In this document: positions 1 through 8,459 of the stretch, in pieces
How positions within the stretch are numbered: the stretch's first letter is position 1
How the letters are laid out: each line of letters opens with the position of its first letter
NCBI GenBank assembly: GCA_027492205.1
Contig: JAOZFN010000007.1
Span: 303,112-367,111, forward strand
From: Thermoproteota archaeon
Lineage (GTDB): Archaea > Korarchaeota > Korarchaeia > Korarchaeales > Korarchaeaceae
Direction of reading: 5' to 3'
DNA: 64,000 nt
Position numbers and translations under genes: made by a program
The notes under the pieces: generated by a model
What the model was told of the DNA's origin: nothing
The model's input: the letters and a program-made list of their open reading frames with translations, nothing else
Database searches by the model: none

Positions 1-287
1 ACCCCAGAGAGGACGCGGGAGGTAGGGAGAAGAGAGGGAGAGGAACGAAGGGAACTGGATGGAGAGACGAGAGCCTGCGGGAGAGGTCAGAGGCGAAGGA
101 ACAAAAGAGGGGGAAGGGGAGAGGGCAGAGGCCGGCGAGGAGCCAGGCCACGAAGCGAGGGCGCGAGCATGGCCTAGACGGGGGTCTCCACCACATCCCG
201 CCCCCTGAGGAATATCCGGCAAGCGTACGGCGAATGTTTCCGCCGGGCTGAGGCGTCGACCCAGCCGCAGAGCCAGGGCGCGGGGGG
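1..287. other. No gene seen; purine-rich window edge
   Basis: The plus strand is strongly purine-rich for about the first 140 bases, with runs of GGGAGA-like sequence. I see no open frame with coding character, no tRNA and no clear TATA box. It may be the tail of something outside the window. Confidence 0.5.
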
Positions 288-1553
288 ATGAGGGTCGCCT
301 CCCGGGCCGGGAGGCAGCTGATTTTGAGGAGTGCAAGGAGGATATCAAGCCTGGAGTCTTTCCTTTCCCCCGAGTTTTTTGAGGGGAGTTTAGGAGAAGT
401 TTCCCCCACCGAGCGGGGCGAATGGAGGGCCGACGCGGCCGCAGAGGTCCCGGACGTGGCTGACTACCCAGCCTTCGCCAGGCGACTCCACAGGCGGCTG
501 AGGCCCAGGATCGGCTGGGGCCCCGAGGAGCTGGACGAACTCCTCTGGCCGGAGCCGACGCCGGAGCTGATGGCCAGGGCCAGGTTCCTGCTGGAGAGGG
601 CCGGTCTAGATGAGAGTGGGGTCAGGAAGGCGGTCAGGGCGATGTTCGGGAGGAAGGGGGTCAGAGCGCTCGAGGCGGGGGCCAGGCTCAGGATCGGGTG
701 GGTGGAGAAGGCCTTCCTCTACGAGAGGGCCTACGAGGTCACGCAGAGGGTGATGAGGGAGCACCCCGACTGGTGGGCCAAGAGGGTGAGGCGCGCGGTT
801 AGCGAGGAACTCGGCATGGAGATGCCGCTGAGCACGGTCTACTGCTGGATGAAGAGGGGGAATCGACCGAACGTGCTCCCGCTGAGGATGTGCCCCGCCC
901 TGGGGACGGTGATGGGGATCGCGCTGAGCGACGGGGCCAAGACGGACAGCGCCAGGCTCAGGGTGAAGGACAGGGACTTCGCGGGGGCCTACGCGAGGGC
1001 CCTGGAGGAGGTGTCCGGTAGGAGGTTCGAGGTCAGGGGGCGCGGGGGGAGATACGAGGTGTTCCTCCGGGGCTCCCCGATACTCGAACTTATGAGGACG
1101 GGGCTGTGGAAGGTAGTGGCGTACCTGTATCCCTCTGAGTTCCTGGCGGCGCTGTTCAGTGGGGACGGTTGGGTAACCCCGCAGCTGAACATCTGGGGTC
1201 TTCGACCCTCAATAGGGTTCGTGAACAGCAACCTGAGCCTCGTCGGCTTCACAGACTGGCTGCTGAGGAGGTTCTACGGGATAAGGATGGGATGGCTCCT
1301 TCAGGAGAGTGAGGGTGAGGTTCAGGTCATTCGAGGGCAGAGGGTCAGGGTGAGGGCCTCCTACAGGATCTACACATCAAACACGAGGTTCGTGGAAATC
1401 TACGCAGAGAGAATTGGCTTCGTGATAGAGAGGAAGCAGAGGATGCTGGAAGATCTGGTGGATATCTGGCGTCGCTTCGAGCCGAAGGATCGCCCTGAGG
1501 AGTTTAAGAGACGATACGAGAAAATCAACGGGAGGTGGGTTCGTAGGCATTGA
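288..1553 (+). CDS. LAGLIDADG-like homing endonuclease family protein
   Basis: A 421-residue protein with two motifs resembling paired LAGLIDADG helices: LGTVMGIALSDGA near residue 205 and FLAALFSGDGWV near residue 288. This spacing fits a single-chain, two-repeat LAGLIDADG protein, and both motifs keep the acidic residue that binds metal in that family. The roughly 190 residues before them are basic and helical and include a possible helix-turn-helix (SEELGMEMPLSTVYCWMKRG), so DNA binding is likely. It is free-standing, not inside an intron or intein. It ends about 35 bases before an intron-bearing tRNA-Ala gene on the other strand. Many archaeal free-standing members have an unknown job, and cleavage is not shown. 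The exact start is uncertain; the N-terminal 50 residues are low complexity. Confidence 0.7.
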   Translation: MRVASRAGRQLILRSARRISSLESFLSPEFFEGSLGEVSPTERGEWRADAAAEVPDVADYPAFARRLHRRLRPRIGWGPEELDELLWPEPTPELMARARFLLERAGLDESGVRKAVRAMFGRKGVRALEAGARLRIGWVEKAFLYERAYEVTQRVMREHPDWWAKRVRRAVSEELGMEMPLSTVYCWMKRGNRPNVLPLRMCPALGTVMGIALSDGAKTDSARLRVKDRDFAGAYARALEEVSGRRFEVRGRGGRYEVFLRGSPILELMRTGLWKVVAYLYPSEFLAALFSGDGWVTPQLNIWGLRPSIGFVNSNLSLVGFTDWLLRRFYGIRMGWLLQESEGEVQVIRGQRVRVRASYRIYTSNTRFVEIYAERIGFVIERKQRMLEDLVDIWRRFEPKDRPEEFKRRYEKINGRWVRRH

Positions 1554-1586
1554 AACGAACGGAGATGTCTCCGAACAAGGAGATAA

Positions 1587-1690
1587 TGGTGGACCGGGCG
1601 GGATTTGAACCCGCGAGCCTCCCGCAGATTAGGCCGGCCTAAAAGGCCAGCTTGCCAAGCGGGCGCTCTACCAGGCTGAGCTACCGGCCC
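1587..1690 (-). tRNA. tRNA-Ala (anticodon GGC) with intron
   Basis: A cloverleaf can be folded on the minus strand: acceptor GGGCCGG/CCGGTCC, D arm GCTC...GAGC, anticodon stem CCCGC/GCGGG, T arm GCGGG-TTCAAAT-CCCGC, with the 3' CCA encoded. The anticodon loop reads TTGGCA plus T, giving GGC. The acceptor has the G3-U70 wobble that identifies tRNA-Ala. A 26-base intron (about 1627-1652) lies one base 3' of the anticodon, the canonical archaeal position cut by the splicing endonuclease. Confidence 0.93.
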
Positions 1691-1912
1691 ACGCAGGCAG
1701 GTAGAGGCCCGATGCGGTAATTAAACCTTACCTCCTCTCCCCTCCGCTCCACCCCCTCCCCGCTACAGAAGGCCTCGCAACTCGGGCGGGTTTCTTCACG
1801 GTCTCCCCCACAGATCACTTTTTCTATAGCAGTCAACCCACGCCCTCCCTCCTTCCTTCTCTCTCCCGCCTTCCCGCCTTAACGCTGAAAACTATCCTCC
1901 GGCCAAACAACC

Positions 1913-1920
1913 GTTTTATT
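1913..1920 (+). promoter_or_regulatory. TATA box of the Panacea operon
   Basis: GTTTTATT lies about 30 bases upstream of the ATG at 1947, the right spacing for an archaeal TATA box with a short leader. The rest of 1691-1946 is pyrimidine-rich and I see no gene in it. Confidence 0.6.
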
Positions 1921-1946
1921 TCGTCTCGGCTTGAGATGAGGGGATC

Positions 1947-2375
1947 ATGAGGGACGGCCTCAGGCGCCTCCTCCTCTGGATAGTCCGCGAGTACGAGACC
2001 AGGTACCGCAGGGGCATCACCGTGACCAGGCTCATGAAGCTCCTCTACATGGTCGACCTGGAGCTGAGAAGGAGGGGGTTGCCCACCTCGGGCGTCAGGT
2101 GGGTCAGGTGGTACTACGGGCCCTTCTCCAGGGAGGTCATGAGCGGGATTAACGAGCTGATCGAGGAGGGGGAGCTGAGGAGGGAGGCCGTCGTCAGAGG
2201 GGACAAGATCATAGGGGTGCTCAGCTCGGAGAGCGGGGCCAGGCTGGAGCCGGAGGTCGAGGCGGTCGCCAGGAGAGTTGTTGGAGAGCTCGGAGGGCTG
2301 AAGTTCGAGAGGCTGCTGGACAGGGTCTACGCCACCTTCGACGAGGACAAGGACCTGGGGGACGAGGTGCCTTGA
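1947..2375 (+). CDS. Panacea-domain (DUF4065/SocA-like) antitoxin
   Basis: A 142-residue protein matching the Panacea/DUF4065 pattern: an N-terminal helix followed by TRLMKLLYMVDLELRRRG, then a VRWVRWYYGPFSREVMSGI segment. The LxKLLY and YGPFS(R/P) signatures are the hallmarks of this family. Panacea proteins are known as antitoxins that neutralise varied, unrelated toxins encoded next door. Here it is the first gene of a three-gene set; its end overlaps the next start by four bases, implying translational coupling. Family assignment rests on motif recognition; the antitoxin role is inferred from neighbours. Confidence 0.75.
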   Translation: MRDGLRRLLLWIVREYETRYRRGITVTRLMKLLYMVDLELRRRGLPTSGVRWVRWYYGPFSREVMSGINELIEEGELRREAVVRGDKIIGVLSSESGARLEPEVEAVARRVVGELGGLKFERLLDRVYATFDEDKDLGDEVP

Positions 2376-2773
2376 AGGCGCTGAGGCTCGTGAGGCTGGA
2401 GGGCCTGATCGGGAAGTTGGAGGAGCTGGTCAGGTCGGGGAGAGTGCCAGCATTCGAGGACACTGGGCCAGAGGACTACCCGGAGATGGACAGGGAGAGG
2501 CTCGAGGATCTCCTCGCGGAGGGCATCTACCACCTGGAGGAGGTCCCCGGGCGGATTCCGGCGCGGGCGGAGCTGGTGCTGAGGACCACGCTGGGGCTGC
2601 TGAGGTCTGCCAGAGAGGCCGACGACGAACTCCTGAGGAGGGCTCTGTTCATCTACGCGTTCTGCGAGGCCCTGGTCAGGGTCAGACCCAAGTCTAGCAA
2701 GCTGCTGAGGGCCTGCTGGGAGAGGATCGACTCAGAGGTGAGCAGAATTTCCGACGCCGTCTTCGCGCAGTGA
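2372..2773 (+). CDS. Uncharacterised helical protein, middle gene of Panacea set
   Basis: A 133-residue, highly charged, mostly helical protein starting at TTG inside the end of the Panacea gene. No membrane segment, zinc motif or catalytic signature is visible, and I do not recognise the family. The overlap upstream and the four-base gap to the next gene make it part of one transcript. It could be an accessory antitoxin, a chaperone-like adaptor or part of the toxin complex. Confidence 0.6.
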   Translation: MKALRLVRLEGLIGKLEELVRSGRVPAFEDTGPEDYPEMDRERLEDLLAEGIYHLEEVPGRIPARAELVLRTTLGLLRSAREADDELLRRALFIYAFCEALVRVRPKSSKLLRACWERIDSEVSRISDAVFAQ

Positions 2774-2777
2774 GGTC

Positions 2778-3473
2778 GTGGTGCTCGACACCTACTACTA
2801 CTTCAGGCCCTGGTCACTGGTTGAGCTGAGGGGGCATCTTCGTGGAAGGAGGGTGATCCTTATAGCTCCTCATCAGCTACGCACGATTCTGAGCCATCTA
2901 AACACTAGGCGGGTGGAGATCATCAACAGGTGGGATAGGAGGATCGTGGAGCGAGGTAGGGGGAGGCCCAAGCCCTGGCGAAGTCTAGCCAGGAAGCTTA
3001 AGGATGCGGATCTACTGTGCGCACTCTACCTAGGGTGGGAGCTCTCAAGAGAGCCCTTAGGTAGGATGCTCCGCATGAAGTCGGGGCTCAAGATAACGCG
3101 AGGAGATGTCGCTGACCTGAAGTATGGGCTGGACGAGTCTATAGAGGAGGAATCCCTGCGGGACTTTTTGAGGGAGCTGATTCGCGATCTCACCTCGGCT
3201 GATCTCGAGATCAGGAACGTAACGGTGAGTTCCAGGGAGGTCTCCCAGGTGAAGGCCAGGCTCATTGAAGAGCTGTGCGCCGCTCAGAATTGTCGTAAGA
3301 GCAAGCCCGACAGTGAAGATCTGATTCTCCTGCTGACCATTAACAAGCTGCGAGAGCGAGTGAGAGTGTATGCGATAGAGAGAGATAGGGGTGAGTGCTT
3401 CGCCTGCGCTCTGAGACATCTTCTCAAAACAGACCAAGCGTGGCGAGACAAGATTAGGATTGGACAGCTTTAG
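2778..3473 (+). CDS. Possible PIN-like toxin of the Panacea set
   Basis: A 231-residue protein beginning VVLDTYYYFRPW, which resembles the first strand and catalytic Asp of PIN-domain ribonucleases. Further acidic positions occur in LKDADLLCALYLGWEL and in SKPDSEDLILLL, followed by a strand VRVYAIERDRGE, where PIN proteins usually have their last Asp. The order of acidic residues is suggestive but the spacing is looser than in standard VapC, so the assignment is tentative. It is the third gene of the Panacea operon, the place where a toxin is expected. Its sequence is less GC-biased from about 2,880 onward, hinting at separate ancestry. It converges on the DUF365 gene with a four-base overlap. 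Confidence 0.5.
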   Translation: MVLDTYYYFRPWSLVELRGHLRGRRVILIAPHQLRTILSHLNTRRVEIINRWDRRIVERGRGRPKPWRSLARKLKDADLLCALYLGWELSREPLGRMLRMKSGLKITRGDVADLKYGLDESIEEESLRDFLRELIRDLTSADLEIRNVTVSSREVSQVKARLIEELCAAQNCRKSKPDSEDLILLLTINKLRERVRVYAIERDRGECFACALRHLLKTDQAWRDKIRIGQL

Positions 3474-3904
3474 ATCCCAGCTTGCCTTACTATCTCCTCG
3501 TACCTCTTCTTCGTTAGCCTCTCTCCAGCTACGGTGACGAATCTTTTGGGCCTATACGGCTTTGAATACCTCCTTAGGCCCCTCAGCGGTATGACTAGAA
3601 GCTTCTTTGCCCTGGGCTTTCCCCTCACGTAGGCCGCCAACTCCTCTCTGTTGAGCATCAGCCTCCTCCCGTACTTCTTCACCGCCTCTTCTGGCTCAAG
3701 CATCTCCACCGCCTCCGCCGTCCCCTCTCCCACTATAGCCCTCACGTCCCCAGAGGCGTAGAACAGGATCTTGGAGCCTGGCCGCAGGTCCTTGTAGACC
3801 GTTGGCACCTTCACGAATACCGTCCTACCTTCGTCGAATATCCTGGAGATCAGCTCGCCGGGGAGCGGGAATATGGCTCCCACGATCTCATCGTTAGATG
3901 ACAT
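3470..3904 (-). CDS. DUF365 family protein (ASCH/PUA-like fold)
   Basis: A 144-residue protein with the DUF365 pattern: VGAIFPLPGELISRIFDEG at the start, then GSKILFYASGD, a YGRRLMLNREE segment and a basic end with YRPKRFVTV. DUF365 is an archaeal family thought to have an ASCH/PUA-like RNA- or nucleotide-binding fold; its activity is unknown. A minus-strand TATA-like CCTTTATCC lies at about 3928-3936, 25-30 bases upstream of the ATG, so it is probably transcribed on its own although it follows the large restriction-modification gene. Related ASCH/EVE-type proteins often sit beside restriction systems. Confidence 0.7.
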   Translation of the reverse strand: MSSNDEIVGAIFPLPGELISRIFDEGRTVFVKVPTVYKDLRPGSKILFYASGDVRAIVGEGTAEAVEMLEPEEAVKKYGRRLMLNREELAAYVRGKPRAKKLLVIPLRGLRRYSKPYRPKRFVTVAGERLTKKRYEEIVRQAGI

Positions 3905-3954
3905 CGGGTTGTTGGTTTCAAGTGATTAGGATAAAGGCTTGCAGTTGAAGAGAG

Positions 3955-6900
3955 CTAGGCAGTTCCTTCGAATATTCTCAGAGTCTCTTCGAGGGCTTCC
4001 AGCTCTTCTGAAGTTAGGTCGTAGAGCTGGGCTACCAGTTCGTCAATCTCGTCCTCAACCTCTCGTAGGGCTTCGATATCGCCTTCAGCGGCTAGGTTGT
4101 GAGCTTTTTTAGATAATTCCGCAAGATTCAAGTGAAGTGGGTTCTCTGTATCGAATTTGGGTACTCTTACATGTTCTAATATGTGCGTGGAGATCGCCGT
4201 TTCTATCGTGTACCCCGCGACTATCGCCCTTACAGGCGCCGAGTTCAGGACTGCAGATACGTAATGTGCCTCCAACTCGTTATTGAATGGTATGTAGGTA
4301 AGCTTGTGGTCTGGTAAGACTGGCTTCCTTCCTAAGAGTGGGTGTTCAATCGGTCCGATTACGGCGGCCTGAAAGAGGCCTTTCCCCGAGATCCTGCCAG
4401 AAACTTCTCTCCAAGCAACTTTAAATGTACTTATTGCTGGTTCGGCATTAAATATCCAGTAAAATGGCGGTATTCCTTCAATATTTTCAAGCCGTCTATC
4501 CCTGTAAGGTCTCAGCTTGGATCGGTAAGGCTCAGTGTTTCTTCTAACGAGTTCGTCAAAAAACTCAATGAAATATGAATAAGTCAGGGGATATTTAGTC
4601 CTCATTTCGACGGATGGTACTACCCTACCATCTTTTGTGAGGGGGAGTATCATGTAAGTAGATGGGTAAGCAATCCATCTCTTGAGGTCTCTCCCTCTAA
4701 CTAGAGGGTAAACCAGATCGGGCTCTACGACCGCTTCAACTGATTTTAGTTTCTTCTTGCTAATCTCTGACATGTTTCTGACTAGAATTCCTTCAGGCTG
4801 ACTGGAAAGTAGTTGGACCCAGTACACGCCATTTAGCCCTGGATGAACCCCTACGTAAGCTTTGTAGCTAGACTTACCTAACAGCTTGTAAATGCCCATA
4901 GATGCCATCTTACTAGTCAAAATCCAGGGGGCGGCGGCATCATAGCTGGTATTGTCTTTCTGTATCGGTTCTAATATCATCTCAACGCGGTTTGAAAGAC
5001 TGGCGACCTCTTCAATGTCGGCAGCGTTGGGATCGTATCCTTCTCCGGATTTTGACCAAACGATACACCTTACTGGAAAGTGAGATACGCCCTTTTTCAA
5101 GACTATTAGGGAGGTTCTGTTAGTAGCCCCCTCGAACGGACGCATTTCAACGAGGTCGTGTATAACGATTAACTCACACTTAGTTGCGAGGAATCGTCTG
5201 AAGCTGGATCCAGCTTTAGTCTTGAATACCGTGAAGGGGATTAACATGCTGAGCCTACCATTTTCATTCATGTATCTCTCGACGGAAGTAGTCACGAACA
5301 ACATGGCGATATCTCTGTTAATTCTACCTATCCCCCTCCCCCCTCCCTCAAAGAGACCGAACTTTGCCCACAAGTCTCGGGTGACCTCCCTGTAGTCCTC
5401 AGGAAGGCTCTCCCAGTTGATCCACGGGGGGTTCCCCACAACGTAGTCGAACCTTCCGACGAAGAGAGGCGCAAAGGAGTTTGCGAGTATCCTGAGCCAT
5501 ATCCTATCCTTCCCCTCTTCCTCCAGCTCCCTCAGCCTGTTGAACAGCGCAGCCAGGGCATCCACCTCTTCGGATGTGCACTCTACCTCCCTGGCCAGAA
5601 GCTGCCTGAACTGCTCCTCAGGATACCTGTTCCTCACGCAGTGCTCCATCACCCTGAGCACGTTGGCCAGCTCGCCCCTCTCCACCACGCCGGTGGGGAC
5701 CTCGAACTCCCCGACAACCGTCCTGAGCACGTACGAGGACTCCAGCAGCCTCGTCCTCTGCTCCACCAGGATCGAGTCGCAGAGGTACACGGGTATCACT
5801 ACCGGTTCCCTCCTCTCCCTGATCAGCGGTCCCAGGGTGAGTAGGTAGTTCGCCCTGGCCGCTATGACGGCCAGTGGGTTGAGGTCGAAGCCCACTATGT
5901 TCTCCGTCACCTTCTCCAGCACTTCCGCGGGGTCTAGGAACTCCTCCTCCGCTCTCTCCCTGACCCTCTTCAGGGCTAGCACCAAGAATGTCCCGGAGCC
6001 GCACGCGGGGTCTAGGAGCCTCTTGCTCGGGTCGCCGTCGTAGCCGACCTCGTTCAGCACAAGCTCCGCTAGCCAGTCAGGAGTGTAGAACTCGCCGAGG
6101 TCGTGTCTTATCCTCCTCGGAACCAGGTTCTGGTAGAGTTCCTTGAAGAGGTCCCTCACCCTCTCGGGCTCCAGCTCGGCCGTCCCTACCTCGTAGTCTG
6201 ACAGCCTCTGCACCACCCTGGCCAGGGCCCGCGCCAGCTCCCCGTCCCACTCGTTGAGGTACCACGAGAAGTAGTCTGCCTCCAGGAAGTTCAGTATTCC
6301 CAGCTGCCTGAAGACGCCCCCGTCCTCCAGCCTCGCCAGCTCGTCCCTCAGCCCCTCTGCGGAGGAGTAGTACGCGGACTCCAGCCTCCTCCAGTAGGAC
6401 TGGATCAGCGAGTCGCCGTAGAGCGCCGCAACCTCGGCCGCTATCAGCTTCATCAGCAGGGCATAGTAGGTGTGGATGGCGAAGAGGAGCCTCTCCGGAT
6501 CGGCGTCCCTCATCTCGTACTGCCTCTGGAGCCCCTCTATCTTCCTGCGGGAGTAGGCGCAGACCTGAGAAAAGACCCTCCTCCAGTCCTCGAACAGCAC
6601 CTCTGTCCTGGGAGATTGCGGATTCGAGAGCCTCTGATAGAGCACCCTTATCGCGTGCCTGGCTACGTCGCTCCTGGGGCCGAAGTCCGAGATGAGGAAC
6701 TGAGCGTCCAGCGGTTTCCTCCTAAGTCCTCTTAAGGCCTCCACGAGCTTGGAGAGAGCCCTGGCGGAGACGGAGTAGGGACCGTCACTGAGCCACTGCT
6801 TGTCTCGAGAGCGGTACCTCACGAAGCCAATCTGCCGCCCGTCTAGTACGACGCCGAAGTACCTACTGAACTCAGCCTCCCTCCCCTCAGCCAGGATGAT

Positions 6901-7200
6901 GATGTAGCTCCTGACCTGCGCCGCGGCGCCGGTGAAGCCTGAGCTGCTCGAGAGCGTGCCAGGCCGCTTGTACTCAATGACGACCTTCCCGTACAATGCG
7001 TCGGGCCTGACGCCCTCTGCGAGCGTCCTCTCGTGGGCGGGCTCCCAATGCAGCTCCAGCGCCTCGAAGACCTCCTTTAAGACGGCCTCGACTCGCGTCC
7101 TGAGCTCGGCCTCGTTGCGCGACTCGTCCGCGGCCCTGAGTATGGAGGCGGCCACCTGATCTAGGTCTATGGGTTTAGCTGGCAAGGCCCTCGGGGGCAT
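3955..7200 (-). CDS. Type IIG-like restriction endonuclease-methyltransferase
   Basis: A 1081-residue fused protein. Near residues 65-85 it has RPDALYGKVVIEYKRPG, a PD-(D/E)XK nuclease signature (D...ExK). A helical linker follows, then the N6-adenine methyltransferase core: motif I LLDPACGSGTFLVLAL near residue 395 and motif IV VVGNPPW near residue 585. The C-terminal 400 residues should hold the target-recognition domain. This nuclease-methylase-specificity order matches type IIG (Eco57I/BREX-PglX-like) enzymes that methylate and cut in one chain. A minus-strand TATA (CATTTAAAG, about 7214-7222) sits just upstream of the ATG. Bases 4,100-5,350, the recognition part, are visibly less GC-rich than their surroundings, which suggests replacement of that domain by transfer. 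The target sequence cannot be read from the protein. Confidence 0.85.
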   Translation of the reverse strand: MPPRALPAKPIDLDQVAASILRAADESRNEAELRTRVEAVLKEVFEALELHWEPAHERTLAEGVRPDALYGKVVIEYKRPGTLSSSSGFTGAAAQVRSYIIILAEGREAEFSRYFGVVLDGRQIGFVRYRSRDKQWLSDGPYSVSARALSKLVEALRGLRRKPLDAQFLISDFGPRSDVARHAIRVLYQRLSNPQSPRTEVLFEDWRRVFSQVCAYSRRKIEGLQRQYEMRDADPERLLFAIHTYYALLMKLIAAEVAALYGDSLIQSYWRRLESAYYSSAEGLRDELARLEDGGVFRQLGILNFLEADYFSWYLNEWDGELARALARVVQRLSDYEVGTAELEPERVRDLFKELYQNLVPRRIRHDLGEFYTPDWLAELVLNEVGYDGDPSKRLLDPACGSGTFLVLALKRVRERAEEEFLDPAEVLEKVTENIVGFDLNPLAVIAARANYLLTLGPLIRERREPVVIPVYLCDSILVEQRTRLLESSYVLRTVVGEFEVPTGVVERGELANVLRVMEHCVRNRYPEEQFRQLLAREVECTSEEVDALAALFNRLRELEEEGKDRIWLRILANSFAPLFVGRFDYVVGNPPWINWESLPEDYREVTRDLWAKFGLFEGGGRGIGRINRDIAMLFVTTSVERYMNENGRLSMLIPFTVFKTKAGSSFRRFLATKCELIVIHDLVEMRPFEGATNRTSLIVLKKGVSHFPVRCIVWSKSGEGYDPNAADIEEVASLSNRVEMILEPIQKDNTSYDAAAPWILTSKMASMGIYKLLGKSSYKAYVGVHPGLNGVYWVQLLSSQPEGILVRNMSEISKKKLKSVEAVVEPDLVYPLVRGRDLKRWIAYPSTYMILPLTKDGRVVPSVEMRTKYPLTYSYFIEFFDELVRRNTEPYRSKLRPYRDRRLENIEGIPPFYWIFNAEPAISTFKVAWREVSGRISGKGLFQAAVIGPIEHPLLGRKPVLPDHKLTYIPFNNELEAHYVSAVLNSAPVRAIVAGYTIETAISTHILEHVRVPKFDTENPLHLNLAELSKKAHNLAAEGDIEALREVEDEIDELVAQLYDLTSEELEALEETLRIFEGTA

Positions 7201-7427
7201 TGTATCGCGCTCGGTACTTTAAATGCCTAGTTAAGGCTGTAGGAACATGGGAAAGATTTCCTATTCACTGGCCGCAAGTCTCATGGGTAGAATTTCTTCC
7301 TGCACCTAAGCCACCTAGCTCGTCAGCTCTATTGGGCCAGCAAACGTTGTGGGCAGCAGATTCGGACAAACAGGTATTCTGATACCCCGAACTGTTGAAA
7401 AGAGAAAATATAACTGTTCTAGGGCAA

Positions 7428-7437
7428 CTTTTATAAG
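7428..7437 (+). promoter_or_regulatory. TATA box
   Basis: CTTTTATAAG lies about 27-35 bases before the ATG at 7463. This argues for that start, because the longer frame from 7349 would begin upstream of the promoter. The stretch 7201-7427 holds only the two divergent promoters. Confidence 0.65.
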
Positions 7438-7462
7438 GAATATAGCTGGAAACAAGAGTGTT

Positions 7463-8458
7463 ATGCAGGGGAACCCTTGGGCTAATCCAGGGATGGCCGT
7501 TAAAAAAGTACTCCTAAATACGGGTCTCTACCGGAAGGTCGAGGAGGAGTTCTTCGACCTGTTTGACCTGAAGACCAGCGGCGCCGAAGCAGTGCTGCTG
7601 GCCGCATATGGAAGTCACAGGTCGTTCTACCTTGTCGATGAAGACAGGGTGGCCATACCTCCCCGGGAAGAGGACCTGGTGGTTTGTCCTCCGGTGCCGC
7701 TTAGAGAACTGAGCCCAAGAGACGTTGTAAAAAGCCCAATGCCGACGGCTTGGCCCACTCACGATTGGGAACTCCTGAGAAGACTCCTAACCGGCGAGAA
7801 GTACGTTTTGCTGCGAGATGTCCGAGATGTCAGGAGTCTCCTAGAAAGAGTCAAGTCCGCAGGGATTGAACCTACTGACGTGCTCGTGGCTCCGGTTCTT
7901 TCAGATTTCAGGCCGGACTGGGAACCCGGCTTTCTAGTGTACCTTGCCGGATTGGCCTTGAGGTCCCGGGGTTACCTAGTGGCAGGGGAGGGTCCCGGTC
8001 CGCTGAGGTTCTTCGGTCCCGACCTGTGCGCCTTCAGAACCAGTCAATTCTGCGAGGGAGCCTTTCTACTGGAGCTTCTCCTAGGAAAGAAGTTGAAGAA
8101 AGGTTATTCAGAAGAGAGCGCTTGCGTTATAGAGGTGGAAGCTCAAAGGAGAATTTTAGACAGTAAGCACGGCGTGGCCCAGGCCCTGAAGTACGTTAAC
8201 TGGAGTGAAGGCCGTCTGGGCAAGGCTTTTGTCGCTGGCGCATTTCTCGAGGCTTATCAAATAGAAGAGGCAGTAAGGCGAGGATGCGGCGTTATATCTC
8301 TATCACCAGATGGCGATATTGTGTTTATAGATGCCAGAGATCTCTCCATCCAAGAACTCCAGCACGAATTTCTACAGTACGTGAGTGATGTAATCTCTCA
8401 GCTTGAATTACGCGCTGAGAGGTGTCCATTCTTACCTCGAAGGGAAGAGGTATCCTAG
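7463..8458 (+). CDS. Uncharacterised protein
   Basis: A protein of 331 residues if started at the ATG placed correctly after a TATA box. It begins MQGNPWANPGMAVKKVLLN. It looks soluble, with alternating alpha/beta character and no membrane helices. I recognise no family. The C-terminal third (VIEVEAQRRILDSKHGVAQALKYVN...GVISLSPDGDIVFIDARD) has a weak VIEVEA.R element that could be part of a degenerate nuclease-like core, but no full motif can be assembled. It lies between the fused restriction-methylase and the radical SAM/TcmP pair and converges on TcmP with one base between stops, so a defence-related role is possible but unproven. Confidence 0.6.
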   Translation: MQGNPWANPGMAVKKVLLNTGLYRKVEEEFFDLFDLKTSGAEAVLLAAYGSHRSFYLVDEDRVAIPPREEDLVVCPPVPLRELSPRDVVKSPMPTAWPTHDWELLRRLLTGEKYVLLRDVRDVRSLLERVKSAGIEPTDVLVAPVLSDFRPDWEPGFLVYLAGLALRSRGYLVAGEGPGPLRFFGPDLCAFRTSQFCEGAFLLELLLGKKLKKGYSEESACVIEVEAQRRILDSKHGVAQALKYVNWSEGRLGKAFVAGAFLEAYQIEEAVRRGCGVISLSPDGDIVFIDARDLSIQELQHEFLQYVSDVISQLELRAERCPFLPRREEVS

Positions 8459-8459
8459 A

